Assembly: GCA_001724265.1 (NCBI GenBank)
Contig: MEDY01000090.1
Location: 19,704-83,703, forward strand
Direction of reading: 5' to 3'
DNA length: 64,000 nucleotides
Source of the DNA: Rhizaria sp. SCN 62-66
Lineage: Eukaryota > Rhizaria, unplaced
Shown here: positions 30,924-43,300 of the stretch, in pieces
How positions within the stretch are numbered: position 1 is the first letter of the stretch
How the letters are laid out: each line of letters opens with the position of its first letter
The notes under the pieces: generated by a model
What the model saw: only the letters and a program-made list of their open reading frames with translations
Databases searched by the model: none
Told to the model about the DNA's origin: nothing
Translations under genes and position numbers: made by a program

Positions 30924-32213
30924 TCACTTACTTTCGTTGTTTGCAACAACAACACAGTGTCTATCACTGCTCTCGTCAGTATTAGCGTTGCTGTTCGTGC
31001 CATCGTCGTCATGCTTCACAATCATCCAGCCACCGTTGTTGTTTTTCGCCTGAACCTCGCGCCATTGCGCCGCGACAATCGCCGCCACAACACCAGCCTT
31101 CAACTTGCCACTCTTCCCACTCACAAAGCTGCTCACATCACTGTTTACGGAGCTATTGTTGAAGAGATAGATGGCTTCCGCAAGCTCTTGCAACTTCTTC
31201 CGCTCAGTGTCATCCTTCACGACAGCGCACCAGTAAAACCGTGCAGAGCTAACGCTATTGGGCACAGTGCCAGCCACGAGAGCTTCTTTGACTAATGCCC
31301 ATACCAGCGGAGCCTGGAGATGTCCCAGCCCAAACAAAGAGAGACACTTAAGCACGCGTGTAATGCGGAGGTAGTTGTGCCCTTTGTTGTTGAGGTTACG
31401 CAGCCGGTCGAAGCAGTCGTTGGTGTTGCGCGCGAGCTCCCCCGTCGCGAGGGACACCAGGCGGAAACCGATGAAGCGCAGGTACACGCGGTAGTGCTCG
31501 AGCACAAGTACCTGGTACTCGTGGGGGTTGGCTGTAATTACGGCGAGTTCGTGCGGCTGCAGCGGGGACGCGTTGGGATTCATACCGGGTTCAGGGATGG
31601 GGAAAAGCCACTGGATGTAGTCGTGCGCGGTCTCCAAGTACGCGTTGTCCTTGGCAAGCGGGCCCGTGATGAAATCGTTACGGTAATGCTTGCCGTTCAT
31701 CTTGAGCTTGTTGGTGAAGAAGTCGAGGTTGGGAGTCGCTTTCGTCTGGAAGTGCTTCGGTAACGGCGTAGGGTAGCCGGCAAGAAACTCTTCGGCGTCG
31801 CGGGCGGCGCGGAAGGCGTCGGCCGATCGCATGCGCTGGCCTGATTGCGCAAAACCGCCAGCACCAGCACGAGAGGAAGCATCGGGAGAGAGGGCTGCGT
31901 CTTGCGCGGACCAGCAGGCGGCGAGATAGGCGTTTGCGCCGTCTAAGTCAGGCGTAATAACCATGCCATCACTTGGGGTGGGCTTGAAGGAAGCGGATTT
32001 GCTTGCGCTTGTTGTTGCGGGGAGAGCGGGAGCGGTTACCGCAGTTGCGCTCGAGCTTGCGCGCGAGACAGACTTGTTGCTGTCAGTCGAAGTGACGGAG
32101 GCAGCGTTGACTGCTTTAGACTGCGCGGGCTTTTGGAGTGTAGGAGTCACAGTCGTAGCTGATGTGCTTGCGTTAGACGCGGCTGCGGTAGCAGCTTCGG
32201 TGGGGTTCTGCAT
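30924..32213 (-). CDS. Opioid growth factor receptor (OGFr) domain protein
   Basis: Intronless as read, 429 residues, TGA stop. After ~130 Ser/Ala/Thr-rich residues comes a full OGFr conserved region: LDFFTNKLKMNGKHYRNDF, YIQWLFPIPEPGMN (around residue 198-211), SPLQPHELAVI, YRVYLRFIGFRL, NYLRITRVLKCLSLFGLGHL and QAPLVWALVKEAL. In animals this region defines OGFr, a nuclear-associated binder of met-enkephalin, but the domain also occurs in organisms without opioid peptides and its basic function is unknown, so a receptor role should not be assumed. The ATG at 32213 was preferred; the frame is open to an ATG at 32285. The stop lies inside a GTAAGT donor-like string, so a further 3' exon is conceivable. 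Confidence 0.82.
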   Translation of the reverse strand: MQNPTEAATAAASNASTSATTVTPTLQKPAQSKAVNAASVTSTDSNKSVSRASSSATAVTAPALPATTSASKSASFKPTPSDGMVITPDLDGANAYLAACWSAQDAALSPDASSRAGAGGFAQSGQRMRSADAFRAARDAEEFLAGYPTPLPKHFQTKATPNLDFFTNKLKMNGKHYRNDFITGPLAKDNAYLETAHDYIQWLFPIPEPGMNPNASPLQPHELAVITANPHEYQVLVLEHYRVYLRFIGFRLVSLATGELARNTNDCFDRLRNLNNKGHNYLRITRVLKCLSLFGLGHLQAPLVWALVKEALVAGTVPNSVSSARFYWCAVVKDDTERKKLQELAEAIYLFNNSSVNSDVSSFVSGKSGKLKAGVVAAIVAAQWREVQAKNNNGGWMIVKHDDDGTNSNANTDESSDRHCVVVANNESK

Positions 32214-32618
32214 CTGCAAGTGTGGTGAACAACACCGAGATATGACTTTTGGCGACGATGGACTCTTAAAGTACGTATATCTCAATCAGACTTCCGTCTT
32301 TCACTAGAAAATAGTAGGAACAAACAGATATGTTAGTTTTTAATGATATTTATAAAGTGTACAATACACGCCAACGGTTTCAATTCTGGGGGCGTCTTCT
32401 TCTTAGCTCGATGAATCTGGCTTGCTGTGTCAGCTGGCTGGTTAGTTTGTGGTGTAAACGCAATACATGATTGGAAACTGTGATGTATTGCTCTGTCTGG
32501 GCCATGCTCAGAGCATTCCGACATTAAATAATGGCCATGAACCCAAATATACTAGTTAACCAGAGAAATCCACTCGTTTCTCACCCCAAAGCAATGAAAT
32601 TAGCGCATCATGCGTAAC
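32214..32618. other. Spacer between OGFr-domain gene and ankyrin gene
   Basis: About 400 AT-rich bases upstream of the OGFr-domain gene and downstream of the ankyrin gene, both on the minus strand. No feature is recognised. Confidence 0.5.
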
Positions 32619-34007
32619 TCATTGCTCAGGGGCTGCTGCATCTGCTGCGGTCTGCTGTCGCTTCTCACTCACAACAGCCCCGCCCTGCTGCTGCTGCTGC
32701 TCCGCAATCTGCTGGATATGCAGCGCAGCCCTCGCAGCCACCGCCGCGGCCATATCCCTCACACGGCGCTCGATTCCCGTCTGCACGGCAGTAGCCACGC
32801 GGCCCCGGGCCGCCGCCGCCGCAGCTTTGCCAACACGGTCAAGAACTTCGATGCTCACGGTCACCTTGGCACCACCACCGGCACCAGACGCCGCCCCCGC
32901 AGCAGCGCCAGAGCCGGAGTTCGCGCTTAGACCGTTGTTGACGCCCATGTTGTTGTTAGCGTTGGCTTCAGCGGTGGCTTGTTCAACATAGGCAGAGCGC
33001 GCTGCCGCATCCGCCTGTGCAGCCAGTTCACTATCGACATCAAGCACCGTGCCGCCGCTGGCGTCGGGTAAGTCAAGCCGCGCTCCGGCGGCGACGAGGC
33101 GCTCGACGAGCGAGAAGTGACCGTGGGCGGCCGCGTGATGAAGGGCGGTGCGGTTGCGGCGGCCGGGGAGGTCGATGGCGGCGCCGGAAAGCAACAGAAT
33201 CTACGATTTGACAATATATATAACAAAAAAGGAAATCAGTAGTAAGTAATAGGTTACATTTAACTAACTTACATCTTAAACCATAACTTTGAACAAAGAA
33301 ATGTGTTTGTTAGTGTTGTGTAAACTTACCTCGACGACGCTGTTCTTGCCCTTTGCTGCAGCGAGAGTCAATGCAGTGTCGCCAAACGCGCTCACGCCGT
33401 GCAAATCAACACCGACCGAGACAAGAAACTGCACCACATCCGCGTGCCCGTTATCCGCCGCCAGCACCAGCGCTGAGCACCCGTTGACGTCTGTCGCAGT
33501 CGCGTCGGCGCCGAGAGTGAGTAAAAGACGGACGATGCCGCTGTGGCCGTGGCGGGCAGCGTGTAGCAGCGCAGTCCAGCCGAAGCGGTCGCGGGCGTCC
33601 AGGGATGCGCCGAGAGTGTGGAGGGTCTTGACAAGCTCGGTGTGGCCGCGGTGGGCGGCGACCATCAGGGGCGTGCAGTGGTCTTTGTTGACGACGTCGC
33701 AGTTGACGTCTAGACAAACAACAAGAAGTGAACACAAAGTGACAAATGTTCAGACATGGGAAAATAATCAAAGATATGATCAGGTTAGTGGAGGTAGTTC
33801 AGATTAAATTTGCGATATAACATAAAAGCCACGCGAAAACACGACCGAAATTAGTTGCATTTGTTTATCTGCATCAAAGCGTGATTAAATGCGATAGGAT
33901 GGAGGTGAGTGGAAGAACGTACTGGGGCCGAGGCGGCGGATGGCGGCGGCGTCACCCTGTTGCGCGGCTTCAAACAGCACGCGATAGTGAGGGTCAGACG
34001 CGGACAT
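32619..34007 (-). CDS. Ankyrin-repeat protein
   Basis: Three exons, 33923-34007, 33330-33709 and 32619-33200 (348 residues, TGA stop), with GTACGT and GTAAGT donors; phases match. Five clear ankyrin repeats run over residues ~35-200, each with the TxLxxAAxxGHxxxV core: DHCTPLMVAAHRGH, GWTALLHAARHGH, GCSALVLAADNGH, GDTALTLAAAKGK and NRTALHHAAAHGH; a degenerate repeat precedes them. The second intron lies inside the fourth repeat (SVVE|ILLLSG), and splicing restores it exactly, which supports the model. The C-terminal half is Ala/Gln/Asn-rich with a possible helix. Ankyrin repeats mediate protein binding; the partner is unknown. Divergent from the SUMO protease. Confidence 0.9.
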
Positions 34008-34849
34008 GCCACGCAAAAGTCACCAAGCAGTGCGGGCTTTAGTGAGGGGTGCTGCAAATCGCTGCAGAGGGGCGCGGGTAAGGCTGGTGTGAGGTGTGGG
34101 CCACGAGAAAACGCTTGAGCTTAAGAGGCGGATACTGAGCCCAAATCAAAGTTTAATAGTACAAAATTTTGTGAATAAATATCAAACCCAGATTTAATTG
34201 CCACACAAAAGCAACACATGCATAGACGGATGGTTTGCTATCGAGCAGCGTCGTGATGTGCAACGTATCCCGGGGGTTGCATTGCAAGCCTCGCGGAGCC
34301 CCCGCAGCCCGTCGGTGATGGCGCCCTGTTCGCATAGTTAAACACATGTCCATACGCTCTCCTCTGTTCGTCAACCGACATATGATCGAGAGATTTCGTT
34401 TTAGATCTTACTAAACTTGCCATATATTTAAAATACTGGCTTCTAAGCTCACGCCTTGTATCGCGATCGATGTGCTTTTTTCTCCCCTATCCCAGACGAG
34501 CCTCCCGTGCTCTCACCTCTCGCTTCACCACCTTTGGCGAGCACTTACCCGTTTTGTCCGACTTTTTCTAACCGCGCCTACCGCGCACCACGCACTAGTG
34601 GACCTTGCTGCGCTCTTTGCACCGAGTTCCACTGACAAAGCGCCTCGCTGAAGCTGTTTCTGCGCTTGCCCGCCTTTCCGCGATCTCGCTTTCTCCGAGA
34701 GCGGCTGCGACTTGCGTTTGCTCACCACTCGCTGTACCACTTGGCCGGACCGCAGTCCTCTCTCACACGGCCGCTTGGACCACGTTTGTTACCTCCCCGC
34801 TAGCCACGAAAGCTATAACAGCACTTGTTGCTTGCTTTGCGTCTGAGCG
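34008..34849. other. Divergent promoter region ankyrin gene / SUMO protease
   Basis: About 840 bases between divergent genes. The right half (from about 34,470) is GC-richer and pyrimidine-rich and probably forms the 5' leader of the giant protease. No separate gene is supported. Confidence 0.5.
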
Positions 34850-37327
34850 ATGTCAAAGCGCGAGCTCACTCCCCAGGAGGTTGCGAAACTACAACATGCA
34901 AAAGCCAGCTCTGGTTCGAAGAAGGGGATTGTGACAAAAGCTAACAAAAGACTTGCCGAGGCCAAGAGGGCTGCTGATAATGCTGCTGCTACCGCCAAGG
35001 CCATCGCTGATGACCCTACGGCTACAGCTGAGGCTAAAGCTGCCGCTGATGCTGCTGTTGAATCTGCAGCCGAAGATGTTAAAGGAGCGACTAGTGCTGT
35101 TGCCAATGCTGAGGCGGCTGCAGCCGCTGCCTATCAGCTTTATAAGGATCTCGAGGCTGCTCTGAGTCTCAAGGAGCAGCAGCCGCAGCCAGTGATACAG
35201 CCACAGTCGCTTTCGCATCCCCAGTCTGACACTGGGGCTGAGGCTCGCGCTCCGACTCAGTCTCAGGCTCAGACCCAGGCTGCGACTTCGCCTGCGTCAG
35301 CGGCAGCGACTGCGGTATCGACTTCCAGCGCAGGTCACGACTCTCAGAGCAACAGCGAAACCACTGGCACTGGCGCCAACACTGACGCTAACACTGAGGC
35401 GATCGCTCATGCTACCGCTATTTCTGACGCGAGTGCTGACGCTAAGGCTGACGCTTATGCCGACGTGAGCGCTCATGTTGACTCTGCCAGTAGGACTGCT
35501 CCCGCAAGCGATGCTGCTGCTGCTGCTGCTGCTGCTGCAACTGATTCTAGCTCTGCTGGTGGTGGTGGTGGTGGTATTGTTGCTTCTGGCACCGACGCCG
35601 ATTTGAGCAGCACTGCGATCTATGCCAACGACGACGATTACAATGATATGAACGACGGCTATGATGTCTACGGTTACCATAATTATCACGAGGAGACTCT
35701 CGAGAGAGTTGATTTCGTCAACAACATTTATAGCAGCCGGAGTACACACAGTGACACGCGCGGTGATGACACGTTCCTAACCACGGATGCGAGTTCTGTT
35801 GTTGCGGACTTGCCTGGGAGTGTTTGTGTTAACGCCGCCACTGCAGCTGTTGAGAAGACTGATTCTGCGTCCGCTACTGAGCCTGGGGCCGCGACTGATT
35901 CGGAGACTGCGGCTGCGGAGTCGGCTGCTGCGGGTGCGGCTGCTGCGGCTGCAGAGGACGTGCAGGAAACCATTGACAACAGCGACAACTTCATCAGTGT
36001 TAGAAACACCCCTGCCACGACCAAGAAGAAGAGCCTTGATATGATGACTGATGATGAATCGATATTCGCTGCGATGATGATAACCCCGTTGGCTGATGCG
36101 CAAAACGCAGCAGCTGATGCGCAGACCACCACTGCAGACACGGGCGCAGCCACTGCTGGCACAGCAGCCGCTGCTGGCCCAGCAGCCGCTGCTGTCCCGG
36201 CCGGCGCAGCACAGATTGCCATGACAGATAACGACGACGACACCGCTGCTGCTGATACTACGGTGGCGCCCGATGCTGTATCGGTGGCCGACGATGATGG
36301 CAGTCGCGTTGTGAAGCCCAATGCTCGGCAAACTTGCGCCCGGGCTCCTCGGAACGCTGCCAAAGCACCCGCAGCTCTCGCAGCACCCACTGTACCCGCC
36401 CAGCATTCCGTTAACGACAACAATCGCGATAGCTTTGACGGGGACCCGGACGCGAACGCTGAGGTCGATAACGCAAGCAACGTGAACGTCGCGAGCGCGA
36501 GCGCCAGGGGCCGCCGCGGCCGTGGCGGCGCGGGCGCGACCAGGGGTGGCAGGGCACCTAAGGCGGCTACTGCCAAAGCTGCTGCTGCCGAGGCTGCTGC
36601 TGCCGAGGCTGCTGCTGCTGTTGCTGCCGAGACTGTTGCTGGCGCTGCGACCGGTGACGTCACGATCACTGACGTTGCGGTTGTTGATGCCACTGCTGTT
36701 GACAGTGATATCAAGCGTGCCAAGAGCAAGGCTCGCGTGTCACTTTCTCCTTCCGACGTGACCGACAGCGTTTTTGCGAGCATACCAGCTAACACCGCCC
36801 TCAGTCCGAGCGCTGTGAGCATTCCCTGTCCGAGCCGTCGGGGCGCGAACGCCCGCGTCCGCCCCACTGCCGCCGCCACTGCTACCGCTGTCGCAGCTCC
36901 TGCTGCGCCTGCTGCGAGTTCTCCGTCTGGCAGCAGTGCTGGCAGTGCTGCTGCTCCTGCCGCTGCTGCTCCTGCCGCTGCTGCTGGTGTTGCGCTCAGT
37001 GTTTCGCGAGACGGAGTCTTGACTGCTGACGAGTACACGCGGCTTACCAAAGAGGGGCGGCTTAGCTTCGACGCGGCCGTGGCGCTCATGCTCTTGCCGG
37101 CGTTGAACGACCTCAGTACTCTCGGCAGCAACATCGTCTTCACCAATGTTATCACTGGCGCTGTGCACATTGCCAACAGCAACAGCAACAGCCGTCGTGG
37201 CGCTAAGGCAAGCGGGAAAGCACCAGTTTTAGCGACGGCTAAATCCCAAGCTCAGGCTCAGGCAGCGGCTGCGGCAAGCAAGATCAACAAGGGTGCGAAT
37301 CGAAACAGACTTAGCAGCAATGCCAAC

Positions 37328-37358
<31 letters not shown>

Positions 37359-40300
37359 AACTGAGTGGATTCAAAGCGAGCGCGAGCTTTTCTGTGGCTG
37401 GTGGTGCCGAGGCAGCAGTTAAGACTGTGCTTTTGCCTGCTTTGAAGCTAAGCCGCCGCCCGTTGACCCTCGCGGCCAGCTTCGACCACGCCGCCCTGCG
37501 CGCGCGCATTGAGCGGGAACGCGCGGCCGCCGGTGCCGCGTATTTGGCCGCTGTGCTCGACGAAGAAGAGGAGGAGTTTGGCTTTGACGCCAAGTCGAGG
37601 CAAAGCCGTGAGGCGGCGCATAAAGCTGCGTTGAAGCAGGCTTCTTAGCTGCTGCACTCCCGCTGCATCGCCAACGACGCGCACGGCAGTAACAGCACTA
37701 ACGACACCAACAACAACAACAATAGCAACGATCGCAAGTCAGCTGTGACTGGGGCAGCTTTCGGGCCGCATTGCTGCAGTGTGACGACTGTCAGAGACCG
37801 CGCGAACCCTGTTCGTGGCTTGCGGCCTCCGAAATGGATTCGCCGCGGCCTAACTTACCGCAACCGCCGGCTCACGGTCTTCGCTGGCGTGCGCAGGCGT
37901 GCCCTCCAGTTCTTGCGCGACGCAGCTAAACTTAAAGACCCCGTGTACTTTATTTCCGCAGTGATCAGCTGCGAGGAGCAGCTGCTGCGCTCTGTCATTG
38001 CACTGAGCCCGTATCCTCTCACTGTGACTGTGGGCGCAGCGCCGTCTGTCGGGCTAAGTGCCGGCAAGGACAGTCTAAGTACCCCTGCTGCCGACTCTAC
38101 CTTCGGCGGTCTAAGTAGGTTCACGCGCGGGTACTTACAGCTGTTTAGCGATACGACCCTTACGGCGATGTACGATGCCGCGCGCACCGCGCTCGCCGCC
38201 TCTCAAGCGCGCGCTTCTTTGAGTCCAAGCAGCTCCAGTGCTTCTGCTGCTGATGCTGCTGCTGTTGCTGCTGCTAATGCTGGTGATGCGTTTGTGGGTC
38301 TCAACGGCGCTATTGCGGCCGCGCTTGAGTTGGCAGAGGTCCAAAGCGGCAAAGCGCTTGACGACTACGCTGCTGACAAGCTTTACGGCTGCGGCCGCAG
38401 TCGCCCCGAAAGTTTGTTGCAGAACGCTCACAGTCGCTTTCGCAGCGCTCACAGCCATTGCGACGCGTTTGAGCGGAGCAAGAATACGAAAGCAGCGCAG
38501 CACCCTGTGTTTGCGCACATCTACAGTCAGAACACTGCTGGTGGCATGACTGATGATAATGACGACGTCGCTGTCTTTCGCGACGTCGCCGCTCACGGTC
38601 ACTTTGTGTCTGCTCACGGTCACTCTGCACACCATAGTCACGCGGTGTTCAGTGACGGAGAGGCGTCGTTTAGCTGGGATTACGACGCAGCTGCTGAGGA
38701 CTCGGAATCCAACTCAAGCACTGACTCCGAGTCGGCGTCAGCGTCAGCCTCCGCCTCAGCCTCAACCTCTGGCTCTAGCTCTGGCTCTGGCAGTAACTCT
38801 GGGTCAGAGGGCACTGACTCCGGCTCTGGCTCTGGCTCTGGTTCCGGTCCTAACTACCAGTCTGATTCGGCTTCCGACTTTGACTTTGACTCGCATACCA
38901 GCAGTAGCCGGAGCACGAAGCGTGCGCGCTTAGGCGGTGCGGCTGCTGTCAGTCGCGTGAAGAGCTGCAGCGAGGCCCGTCAGAGCCGGGCGAGCATTCC
39001 CTACAACATCGGCGACGACGATGACGCTAACGCGGACTACGAAGACAGCAACGACGGCGACGACTCCGACGACTCCGATGATGTCGACGCTGGCGATCGC
39101 GACGTGCCTTCGAAGCGCAGCCGGATCGCGAGCGCCAGCGCCCGTGGGAAAGGCAAGAAAGCTGCGCGCAGTGCTGGTAAGGGCCGCGGCAGTGGTGGGC
39201 CGCGCGGGATGAAGTTGCCTGGCAACGGCATTGGCGGCGGACCCCGACGCCAACCGGCACAAAAGCGTGCTACCGCCGCCACCACTGCCACCGCAGCTGC
39301 TGCTGCCGCTGCCTCTGCCTCAGCCGAGTCTGACACGGACACAGCGGACGGCGCTGCTGCTGCTGCTGCTCATGTTGCGATGACTGAGACGCCTCGGGGA
39401 GAAGGCACTGACGATGAAAAGGAAATCATTCCCGAAGCTAAACGCCCTCGCGTGCCTTTGCCGTCGTTTGTACCTGCTGCGAGCGCGTCGAACCGTGCCA
39501 TTTCTCTTCCTAATCATCACAGCAACTAGAACACGGCTGCTATCACTCCCACCGTGCGTACCGATGACGGTAGCACACGCGTGAACACAGACTCAGATGT
39601 CCGCAGTATGACTGACAGTGCCACCGCTAGTATCAACGACGCAGAACACGTTCCTACAACTGCTGGTCTCGCCTTTGCTCTTCCCGCCGCGGCCGTCGCC
39701 ACCAATGGCCCTGGAACCGCCGCTCCCACTGACTCTGTTGCTGGCGCTGCCGATGCTGGAACTCGCACTGCTCTTGGCGCTGGTGCTGATGCTGACGTCG
39801 ACGCGGAGGCAGCGGGCGACGCGTTTGCCAGAGGTCGCCGCAACCGCGCCCGGGCGAGCGCCTCGGCAAGTGCAAGCGCCTCTGCGAGTTTGAACGCCTC
39901 GGCGAATGCTCGAGCTACGGCCAATGGGCCTCAGAGCCAGCAGCCGGTTAAGAAGCTCACGCGGGCGCAGCAGCGACAAAAGGAGCTCGAGGAGAAACAA
40001 CAACAACAGCAACAACAGCAGCAGTTGCTACAACAGCAGAAGCAGGCGCAAGAGCAAGAGCAGCTTGACATTACCAGTGCCGCAGCTTTGCAGGCGACGG
40101 CCGCCGCCGGCACTGCTGCTACTTCCGCTGCACATGCTGCCAACGCCCCACTTGACGCCGCGACTGTGCCCACGACTGCAGCTGGGGTTTCGGACGCCGC
40201 GCCTGGGTTTGCGACTGCTGCGGCAGCGAATGTTGATGACGACTTTGAGATTGTTAATGTGAGTGCGCCGTCGCCGAAGGCTCAGACTCCTGTCACTGCG

Positions 40301-43300
40301 ACTTCCGCCGCTGCCACCGCCGTTGCCATTCCTGTTACCGCGTTCGTTGTCGCTGATGCTGGTCCTCTCAAGTCAACAGTGGACTCCGGCGTTGTAGGCC
40401 CACTCCCAGGCAACACAAGTGCGACCGCTGCTCCCCAAGACGCCGGCGCTCTCAGCGCCAGCCCCGCTCTTGCTCCCATTTTTCCTGCCGCCCTCGACCT
40501 CGCCAGCGCCAACAACCCCGTCAGTGCCAGAGCCAGCGCCAGTGCCAGTGCCAGAGCCGCCAATGGGCGTGGGCGTGGGCGCGGGGATGCCGCGCTCTCT
40601 GTGAGTGTAAAGCGCGACAGCTGGAGCGTCCTTCCCCGCCATGTTGGCGACGACGATGATCAGAGCCACAGCCAACGGCACGTCAGCAGCAGCGAGAGCA
40701 ACAACAGCAAGACGACGAGCGTGAACGTGATGAACGCCATGTCTGTTATCTTGATGGGCGACAATGACGACGACGAGAACGACTTTGTGGGCAGGACTTA
40801 TAACAGCGAAGACATTCCGCCTTTTGCCGAGCTGCCACTCGAGCAAAAGCAGACTGCGCTCCAGACCTCTCCACAAAGTGACTCTCCAGCCCAGCGCCTC
40901 GCGGTGCGGAGTGCGGGCGCGCGCGCTGGCGACTCGCGCAAGCGCACCGCGCCGTCCCCCACTGCCGAGTCTGACAGCGCTGGCCCCAGCCCGCAGAGCA
41001 CCGCGGGCGCGAGCGCGAATCTCACGAGTGCGCAGGGTAGGGCTGCTAAGGCGCGCGCGGCGGCGGCACGACGAAAAGTTGTGACAGCCGCTGCTGCCGC
41101 CGCTGCTGCTGCTTCTGCCTCTGCTGATGATGCCACCGTCGCTGCTGAGAAGACGCGTGCAAAGGGCCGGCCGAGGGCCCTTGGTGCCAGTCGTAACGGG
41201 AGCACCCAGCGCAAGAGCGCAGCGAGCTCGGTCTATTCATCTTCTGATAGCTCTGGCGCGGACTCAAGCTCTGGCTCGGGCTCTAATTCGAGCTCTAGGT
41301 CTAGCTCAAACTCTAGCCCAAATTCTAGCTCGAAATCTGGCTCCTCTTCAAGCTCTAGCTCTAATTCTTCCAACAACAACAGCAGCAGCAGCACCAGCAG
41401 CAGCAGCGGCGACAGCAGCAGTAGTAGTAGCAGTAGTAGCAGTAGTAGTAGCAGCAGCAGCAGCAGCAGCAGCAGTAGCGGCAGCGACGGCAGCGGCAGC
41501 GGCAGCGACAGCTCCCCCCCTAAGTCCCCTTCGAACCGCTCCCGCTCTCGCTCCCGCAGCTCCACTGCGACTACCAGCAGCAACAGCAGCAGCGGCAACA
41601 GCAGCTGCAGCCGCAGTGCTAGTGCTAATGCCAGTGTCAGTGCCAGCGCCAACAACAGCGACATTGCCAGCGCCAGTGACAGAGACGCTGAGAACGCGGT
41701 TGAGCCCCCGATCGACGTCATGCCGCAGTTTCCTTTTGCTTCGCGTGCGTTTTTTCTCTCCCGGAACGGGGCGTCTCAGGCGGCGCAGTTTCTTGACTCC
41801 GAAATGGTCAAATTTGCGCGGAGTGTGTCGGTGGCGCCTCCGTTTGCGAAGAGTGTGCCGCCGCACAGTCACCCCGCTCACCACAAGCCCCGCGCTGTCA
41901 AAAACGCTGCCGCTGCTGCCGCGACCGCGGCTGCCTCGGCTGCCGCAGCATCCGGCAACAGCAACAGCGCTAACCTGAGCGCTATCAGCAGTTCGACGAC
42001 ATTGCAGCAGCAACAGATCAATGCGTTCATTCTCGTGAGCTGCTTTTTCAAGCGCAACGCCAACGGCCCTTTGCGCTATCTATTGCGCATGACTCCGCGT
42101 CGTCTGCCGCACCCGGTGACCGTGAGCACGCTGCACGGTCTTTTTGGCTCTGCGTACACGCGACAAGACACGCTGGACAGTCTCGACGACACGCGCAAGC
42201 TCACGTCCGACGCGATTGACATCTGCTTCGCCCGGGTTTGGCAGCGGATCACTCTGTTGCCGTACGAGGAAGCGCTCATCCACATGATTCGCCAGGTCCA
42301 GCAAGAGCGCAAGCGGAAACGCCAACTGCAGCGTAATACGCCGCAGTCTCAGCAGTCTCAGCAGTCTCAGCAGTCTCAGCAGCGGCAGGCCGAGCAGGGC
42401 GCATTGCCGCACTGCGACGTAGCTGCGCTGCGCGTCCGCGGCCAAGCCGACCGGGACGCCGCCGCCCGCGAGCACCGCCAGGGCCTGCGCATGATCAGCA
42501 CGCTGCTCAACCACAAGCTCGGCTCCACGCTCGGCGACATCAACACCGACACGAACGCGCGACGCGAGCTGTGGTTGACGCTGCACGAACAGGCCACGGT
42601 CGCGGACAGGACGCTGCCGGTGTATGTGACGCGCCGGGAGCGGGAAGCCCAGCGTGAGTGCGACGCGCGCGTCGGCAGGCAGCTGGCGCTGATGAAGGCG
42701 GCCGTCGCGCGCCACAGCGCGGCCTACCCACCCCGCGCGCTGGCGGCTGCGACGGCGCTGGCGCAGACGACTGCGGCCGCCGAGCGGCAGCCGGTGGCGG
42801 AGACTGCTTGGATGAAGCAAGAGAGCAGCGACTCATCTTCACCCCTTGTTTCGCGTGTTGAGGTGGAGTTCAGTGCGCTGTGTGTACCGTTGTCGCACGT
42901 TGTTGCCGATGACGCAGTTGTGGCTTCGCTCAGTCAGTCTGAGCTGATAGCACTGAAGGCGCTTGCATTGCTGACTCACGCTTTTACTCCAGACGTGTAC
43001 TCATCGCCACCCAAGACTGCTAACACGAACTCGACTGTCGGCGCGAATACGATCGCTAGTCCCACTAAGAATGCTTACAGCTCTCCTGCTCGCCCCAACT
43101 CTGGTGTCGGTACCTCTACTGCTACCAAGACCAAAGGTGTCGAGAGTCTGGTTCCACTCTCTATCGCCCCCTTGCCTCTCGGCTGGCAATACCCGTCCAC
43201 GAGCACGCTCGTGACGGGCCACGCGTGTCCGTTTCGCCGCACGCCGGTGCTGCTGCGGCCCAGTCAAGCCGCTGTGCGCATGCGCTACCTCGCGCTCGCG

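Noticed and set aside
34605-34934. 109-codon frame overlapping the start of the SUMO protease
   Set aside because: It begins with TTG rather than ATG, is in another frame and shows no domain; treated as 5' leader.
37646-39553. SUMO protease region as three separate or pseudogenised genes
   Set aside because: All interruptions are TAG only, in one frame, with no TAA, TGA or frameshift over 20 kb; the same TAG pattern occurs in four other intact genes.
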